This document shows positions 54,033 through 58,140 of a stretch of DNA of 58,140 nt, in pieces. Source of the DNA: Roseivivax halodurans JCM 10272 (GTDB lineage: Bacteria > Pseudomonadota > Alphaproteobacteria > Rhodobacterales > Rhodobacteraceae); contig NZ_JALZ01000018.1 in NCBI RefSeq assembly GCF_000521785.1, forward strand, positions 1 to 58,140, read 5' to 3'. The stretch's first letter is position 1. Each line of letters opens with the position of its first letter. A program made the translations under genes and the position numbers. The notes beneath the pieces were generated by a model. The model was given only the letters and a program-made list of their open reading frames with translations, had not been told where the DNA came from and ran no database searches.

Positions 54033-55519
54033 TGGGCTTCCGCCTTTCTTTGATTTGCCTTGCCGATCTCGCGCCGCGCGGTGAGCGCGACCACGAAGAG
54101 GATGAGGGCCGCGAAGATCCAGGTGATGGGCGAGGAGAGCAGCACCATCGGATCGCCGCGGGAGGTCGCCAGCGCCCGCCGCAGGTTCTCCTCGATCATC
54201 GGGCCGAGGATGAACGCGATCAGGAACGGCGCGGTGGGGATGTCGAGAAGGTACATGCCGAAGCCGACGAGCCCGAGCGCGAGCAGCACCACCACGTCGA
54301 ACATGCTGTTGCCGATGGCATAGATGCCGAAGAGGCAGAGGAGCAGCACCACGGGGCTGAGCAGCGTCGGCGGGATCTTCGCGATGGTGGTGAAGATCCG
54401 CATCGTGAACTTGCCCGCAAACAGCAGCAGCACCGAGGACAGCAGCATGCCGATGAACAGCATGTAGACCTCGTGGATGTTCGTCTCGAAAAGGAGCGGT
54501 CCGGGCGTCAGTCCCTGGATCATGAACGCCCCGAGCATCACGCCGGTGATCACGTCGCCGGGCACGCCGAGCGCGAGAAGCGGGATCATCGTCGCGCCGC
54601 AGGCGCCGTTATTGGCCGATTCCGAGGCCGCGACGCCCTCGATCTCTCCCTTGCCGAAATTCTGCCCCCGCGGCGAGGAGCGCTGCGCCGAGCCGTAGGA
54701 GAAGAACGCGGCGGCCGAGGGGCCGATGCCGGGGATCGCACCGAGGATCACCCCGATGAAGCTGCCGCGGAAGAGCGTTTTCGCGACGCCGCGGAATTCC
54801 TTTCCGCTGACCCGGTCGTCACCGAGCGCCATCGCGCGCGCCTTAGGCGGGTTGCGGAAAACGATCAGCTTGATGAGTTCGGGCAGCGCAAAGAGTCCGA
54901 TCAGCACCGGCGCGACCGAGAGGCCCGCCTGCATGTCGCCCGTGAAGGCGAAGCGGAACGAGCCGTACATGTCCTCGCCCGCGGTCGCGAGCAGGAGGCC
55001 GAAACAGGCCGAGAGGAGCCCCATCAGCAGCGAGTTGCCCGAGACGCCCGCCACGGTGGTGAGCGCGAAGACCATCAGCATGAAATACTCGGGCGGACCT
55101 ACCTTGAGCGCGAGGATCGCCAGCGGCGCCGCGAGGAAGATGAGCGAGATGTTCGAGAAGAAATCGCCCACCACCGAGGAGTAGAGCGCCATGTTGAGCG
55201 CCTTGCCCGCCTTGCCCTGCTGCGCGAGCGGGTAGCCGTCGAGCGCGGTGCAGGCCGCCGAGGCGGTACCGGGGGTCCGGATCAGGATCGCCGACACCGA
55301 CCCGCCATAGGTCGAGCCCTTGTAGAGCGCGACGAGCAGCAGGATGCTCGGCACCGGATCCATGTAGAAGGTAAAGGGCAGCGCCAGCGTCACCGCCATG
55401 GTGCCGGTCATGCCGGGGATCGCGCCGATGATCACGCCGCCCCAGATGCCGGCGGCCATGATCAGGAAATTCTGTAATGTGGCAACGGCTTGCAGAGCCG
55501 TCATCAGCTCGTTCAGCAT
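54029..55519 (-). CDS. tctA: Tripartite tricarboxylate transporter, large membrane subunit
   Basis: 496 residues with about 12 membrane helices. The motifs IMAAGIWGGVIIGAIPGMTGTMAVTLALPFTF, and later GAIPGIGPSAAAFFSYGSAQRSS and LGVPGDVITGVMLGAFMIQG, are the conserved loops of TctA. It is the channel-forming part of a secondary uptake system powered by ion gradients. It lies 45 bases after tctB and its stop overlaps argE. Confidence 0.95.
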   Translation of the reverse strand: MLNELMTALQAVATLQNFLIMAAGIWGGVIIGAIPGMTGTMAVTLALPFTFYMDPVPSILLLVALYKGSTYGGSVSAILIRTPGTASAACTALDGYPLAQQGKAGKALNMALYSSVVGDFFSNISLIFLAAPLAILALKVGPPEYFMLMVFALTTVAGVSGNSLLMGLLSACFGLLLATAGEDMYGSFRFAFTGDMQAGLSVAPVLIGLFALPELIKLIVFRNPPKARAMALGDDRVSGKEFRGVAKTLFRGSFIGVILGAIPGIGPSAAAFFSYGSAQRSSPRGQNFGKGEIEGVAASESANNGACGATMIPLLALGVPGDVITGVMLGAFMIQGLTPGPLLFETNIHEVYMLFIGMLLSSVLLLFAGKFTMRIFTTIAKIPPTLLSPVVLLLCLFGIYAIGNSMFDVVVLLALGLVGFGMYLLDIPTAPFLIAFILGPMIEENLRRALATSRGDPMVLLSSPITWIFAALILFVVALTARREIGKANQRKAEAQ

Positions 55520-55564
55520 GGTCGTCCTCCCATGTCGGGGCGGCCAGTGGCCGGGCGGCTTGGC

Positions 55565-56053
55565 TTAGTTGAAGAGCAGTCCGGGCGGGAACTGGGTGCC
55601 GAGCGCTTCGGTGAAGAACAGGTAGAGACAGACCGGCAGGATCAGCGCGAGACCCGCGCCCCAGGCCAGCAGCCGCCGCTCGCCAGTGAGCAGGATCCCC
55701 GCGCCGGTCAGCAGGATCGCGGCGGCGAGAAAGCCGATCACGTCCACCAGGAGCACGAAGGCGACGAAGGCGGCGACAAGGAGCCCGAGCCGGGCCAGAA
55801 GCGTGCCCATTGGCGTGTCGTCCTCGGCCACCTCCGCCGGCAGGGCGGGTGTGCCCTGTCCCGCGAGGCCGAGCCCCGCGGCGATGAGGCCGAAGACGAG
55901 CCCAGCGATCGAGATCACCCGGGGCCAGAAATCGGGCGGCAGCGCAAAGCCCGGAAGGAAGGCCGGCTTCGGCACGTAACCCGGGATCAGGACCCAGATC
56001 ACGATGCCGAAGAAGAGCGCGATGCCGAGACCGCGCAAGGTGGTGCTGGTCAT
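55565..56053 (-). CDS. tctB: Tripartite tricarboxylate transporter, small membrane subunit
   Basis: 162 residues with four hydrophobic segments: LGIALFFGIVIWVLIPGYV, the WPRVISIAGLVFGLIAAGLGL stretch, then LLVAAFVAFVLLVDVIGFLAAAIL and LAWGAGLALILPVCLYLFF. This matches TctB, which pairs with TctA in the inner membrane. It lies between tctC and tctA in the standard C-B-A order. Confidence 0.9.
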   Translation of the reverse strand: MTSTTLRGLGIALFFGIVIWVLIPGYVPKPAFLPGFALPPDFWPRVISIAGLVFGLIAAGLGLAGQGTPALPAEVAEDDTPMGTLLARLGLLVAAFVAFVLLVDVIGFLAAAILLTGAGILLTGERRLLAWGAGLALILPVCLYLFFTEALGTQFPPGLLFN

Positions 56054-56091
56054 GGCGTATCCTCCTATGCCTTGGCTGCCGCCCGTGGCGA

Positions 56092-57063
56092 TCAGTTTCC
56101 GAGGTATCCGAACTCTTCGGCGAGGCCGCGGAAGAGCTCGTATTGCGACTCGGCGTAGGCGGGCATGTCCTTTTCACCCACGGTCGAAATCGAGCCGCGG
56201 CGCTCGGCGAGCGTCAGCCAGGTCTCGTCCTCTGCCACCTGGCCCAGGACCTCGTCCCACTTGGCCTGAACCTCCTCCGGAAGCCCTTCGGGTCCGTAGA
56301 GCGCGCTCCAGCCGGTGATCTGGCCGGCGGTCTCGTAACCGAGCTCTGCCACGGTCGGCACATCGGGAAGATCGTCCATGCGCTCGGGCGAGAAGACCGC
56401 CAGCGGCTTCATGTCACCGCTGTTGATATGCGGCATGAGCGAGCCCGCGGCGATCGCGAGGAAGTCGACATGGCCGCCGAGAAGCGCGGTCGCGAGCGCG
56501 CCGCCGCCCTTGTAGGGCACGATCGTGGCATCGGCGAGCGGGTCGAGCCCGGCATCCGACAGCAGGGCCTGAACGGTGAAGCCGTCGATCGCGGTGGGGC
56601 CGGACGCGGCGTAGGTCATGGCGCCGGGGTTTTCCTTCACAGCTGCCATAAGCTCTTCGACGCTGCCGTATTCGCTGCCTTCGCGCACGGCGAGGATCAT
56701 CGGGGTCGCCTCGAGCGAGCCGACGAAGCTGTAATCGTCCCAGCCGGTCTGGACCTGCGGGTTCACCGCGGGCGCAAGCGCCATGCCGACGCGGGCCAGC
56801 AGCAGCGTGTAGCCGTCGGGATCGGCCTGCGAGACGGAGCGCGCGCCGTTCATGCCGCCGGCCCCGGGCTTGTTCACCACGGTGATCGGCTCGTCGAGGA
56901 ACTTGCCGGCGCTCTCGGCCAGCGCGCGGCCGGCGAGATCGGACGCGCCGCCCGGGCCGTAGGGGATCACGAGGGTGATCGCCTCGCTGGGATAGTCCTG
57001 TGCGGACACCGAGCCTGCGGCGAGCACCGCGGTGGTGGCGACGGATGCGAGAATCTTCTTCAT
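56092..57063 (-). CDS. tctC: Tripartite tricarboxylate transporter substrate-binding protein (Bug family)
   Basis: 323 residues from MKKILASVATTAVLAAGSVSA, a signal peptide, with GAGGAGGT before the ATG; a start 66 bases upstream is less good. The Bug fold shows ITLVIPYGPGGASDLAGRALA, then NKPGAGGMNGARSVSQADPDGYTLLL and VPYKGGG. In this family the two beta-turn loops bind a carboxylate and sometimes an amide of the solute. With argE in the operon, an N-acyl amino acid or an amino-acid-like carboxylate is a fair guess. Confidence 0.95.
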   Translation of the reverse strand: MKKILASVATTAVLAAGSVSAQDYPSEAITLVIPYGPGGASDLAGRALAESAGKFLDEPITVVNKPGAGGMNGARSVSQADPDGYTLLLARVGMALAPAVNPQVQTGWDDYSFVGSLEATPMILAVREGSEYGSVEELMAAVKENPGAMTYAASGPTAIDGFTVQALLSDAGLDPLADATIVPYKGGGALATALLGGHVDFLAIAAGSLMPHINSGDMKPLAVFSPERMDDLPDVPTVAELGYETAGQITGWSALYGPEGLPEEVQAKWDEVLGQVAEDETWLTLAERRGSISTVGEKDMPAYAESQYELFRGLAEEFGYLGN

Positions 57064-57160
57064 GGTTCTACCTCCTCTGGATTGGACAGCCGGAGCTGCC
57101 GGGTCGCAGTACCGTGAGGGGTTGCACACCTATTCCCGTTTACGCAAATTCTGGCTCGAA

Positions 57161-57177
57161 TATTCCGTTCTGGAATA
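57161..57177. promoter_or_regulatory. LysR-type operator between tctC and lysR
   Basis: TATTCC-GTTCT-GGAATA is a perfect dyad of two 6-base arms and holds the T-N11-A core of LysR sites. It ends 13 bases before the LysR start and lies 97 bases or more from tctC. A related half-site (GGGAATA on the minus strand at about 57131-57137) lies nearer tctC. The arrangement fits self-repression and activation of the divergent operon. Confidence 0.72.
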
Positions 57178-57190
57178 GTGAGGCCGAGCC

Positions 57191-58102
57191 ATGAAGATCC
57201 GCGCCCTCGAGGCCTTCGACGCCTATCTGCGTCACGGCGGCACGCAGGCTGCGGCCGACGCCATGGGCGTAGGTCAGCCACTCGTCAGCAAACTGCTCAC
57301 CGGTCTCGAAAAAGAGGTCGGATTCAAGCTCTTCGAGCGCCGCCGAAATCATCTTGCGCCAACGCCGGAGGCGCTTCTGTTTCACGAATCCGTCACCCGG
57401 ACGCTCGACGCCTACCGCGAGCTCGGCACCGAGGTGGAGGCTATCGCGACGCAGCAGCGGGGCAATATCGTCATCGCCGCACAGCCGATCTTCTGCGACA
57501 CGTTCCTCCTCGACACGATCGCGCGGTTCAAGACGACTCACCCCGACGTGGGCGTGCGACTCGTCGATGTGGGACTCGGAGAGCTGCTGCGCATGATCGC
57601 CGAACGCACCTGCGACATCGGGCTCGGCATCACGCTCGAGGCGGATGCATACGGTGCCGTCGTGACACCGCTAGGCCGCTGCGAGGCCCGCTGCGCCCTG
57701 CCGGTGGACCACCCCAGAAACAAGCCTGGCGCGATCCCCCTCCCCCGCATCCGGTACGATCCCTTCGTCGAGCTGGCGCCCGGCAGCCCGCTCCGCACGC
57801 GGGTCGACTACCTCTTCCAGACGATCGATGTCCGCCGGATCATCGCCGCCGAACTGCGCACCCTGCGCGGCGTGTGCGATCTTGTCGCCAAAGGTACGGG
57901 GATCGCAGTGATCGATCCCATCGCCGAACTGCTGATCGACCGCCGGCGCGTGGCGACAAAGCCTCTCATTCCGACGATCGACTGGGAGATCGCGCTGTTC
58001 TCGCCCCGGGACAGACCGCTCAGCCGGGTTGCCCAGACCTTCGTCGACACGCTCAGGGTCGACATCGCGCGCCTGAAGCGGAAGGGACTGATCTCGGGCT
58101 GA
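57191..58102 (+). CDS. LysR family transcriptional regulator of the tct operon
   Basis: 303 residues. The helix-turn-helix is GGTQAAADAMGVGQPLVSKLLTGLEKEVGFKLFERRRN (residues about 18-55). The effector domain begins near NIVIAAQPIFCDTFLLDTIARF and ends with the IDWEIALFSPRDRPLSRVAQTFVDTLR block. It is divergent from tctC over 127 bases, the usual place for the local activator. A perfect dyad lies just upstream of its start. The inducer is probably the solute carried by TctC. Confidence 0.93.
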   Translation: MKIRALEAFDAYLRHGGTQAAADAMGVGQPLVSKLLTGLEKEVGFKLFERRRNHLAPTPEALLFHESVTRTLDAYRELGTEVEAIATQQRGNIVIAAQPIFCDTFLLDTIARFKTTHPDVGVRLVDVGLGELLRMIAERTCDIGLGITLEADAYGAVVTPLGRCEARCALPVDHPRNKPGAIPLPRIRYDPFVELAPGSPLRTRVDYLFQTIDVRRIIAAELRTLRGVCDLVAKGTGIAVIDPIAELLIDRRRVATKPLIPTIDWEIALFSPRDRPLSRVAQTFVDTLRVDIARLKRKGLISG

Positions 58103-58140
58103 CCCTCCGGGCGCCGGGACTTACATCGCCGCGCCGCCCA

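Noticed and set aside
54020-55477. A 485-codon open frame opposite tctA
   Set aside because: The predicted protein is almost all charged residues, the mirror of hydrophobic codons in tctA. No ribosome site.
58121-58140. Possible end of a minus-strand gene (…GGAAM stop) at the right edge
   Set aside because: Only about six codons are visible, too little to support a call, although the position after the LysR gene is plausible.

Overview
The window is a GC-rich stretch of chromosome-like DNA from an alphaproteobacterium, most likely a member of the Rhodobacterales. Four things support this. It has a class I lysyl-tRNA synthetase. An Irr-type iron control element sits in front of an mbfA-like gene. 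A LexA box of the alphaproteobacterial type (GAAC-N7-GAAC) precedes imuB. Several small families are also typical of that order (DUF2794, DUF1523, DUF4864, GbcAB-like Rieske pair, OpgH/OpgG). Genes are dense on both strands, often overlapping by 4-22 bases. I see no insertion sequence, prophage, CRISPR array, rRNA or tRNA, and no region whose codon use stands out.

Layout. 1-9.3 kb: the end of the glutathione-dependent formaldehyde dehydrogenase gene (frmA), small accessory genes (ACT, GNAT, NYN-LOTUS), a TetR gene with a tiny exported protein, iron-exporting MbfA, an AEC transporter, S-formylglutathione hydrolase (fghA) coupled to two further genes, a TerB-like gene and lysK. 9.4-17.2 kb: a CHAD protein, an SOS-boxed imuB without imuA or dnaE2 nearby, an M17 aminopeptidase/NlpC pair, a beta-carbonic anhydrase and three small unknowns. 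17.3-26.4 kb: lysine/diaminopimelate genes (asd, dapD, dapE) interleaved with an envelope polysaccharide dehydratase, ExoD, a LOG-family protein, a CaCA-type antiporter and a GlsB-like membrane protein. 26.5-36.2 kb: RNase R, RppH and a peptidoglycan block (two MltB-type transglycosylases, gpmI-envC-ctpA). 36.3-43.4 kb: a phosphopantetheinyl transferase, a PhoD-like phosphatase, TetR, the Rieske oxygenase/reductase pair gbcA/gbcB, an HD phosphohydrolase and an UPF0104-type membrane protein. 43.8-51.1 kb: opgH-opgG for periplasmic glucans, then a CDP-alcohol phosphatidyltransferase overlapping a ynjBCD-type ABC importer. 51.3-58.1 kb: an OhrR-like regulator, DUF1523, a candidate small RNA, and an argE-tctA-tctB-tctC operon divergent from its LysR regulator.

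The signals most worth a second look are regulatory: the ICE box on the mbfA promoter, a TetR operator covering the promoter of a 52-residue exported protein that is not in most ORF lists, the SOS box of the orphan imuB, a perfect dyad in front of the LysR gene, a candidate sRNA near 52.6 kb, a structured leader before the antiporter, and a 37-base dispersed intergenic repeat present three times. I did not find a clear new multi-gene defence or biosynthetic system. The ynjF-ynjBCD linkage and the LysR-TctCBA-ArgE cluster are the best functional puzzles.
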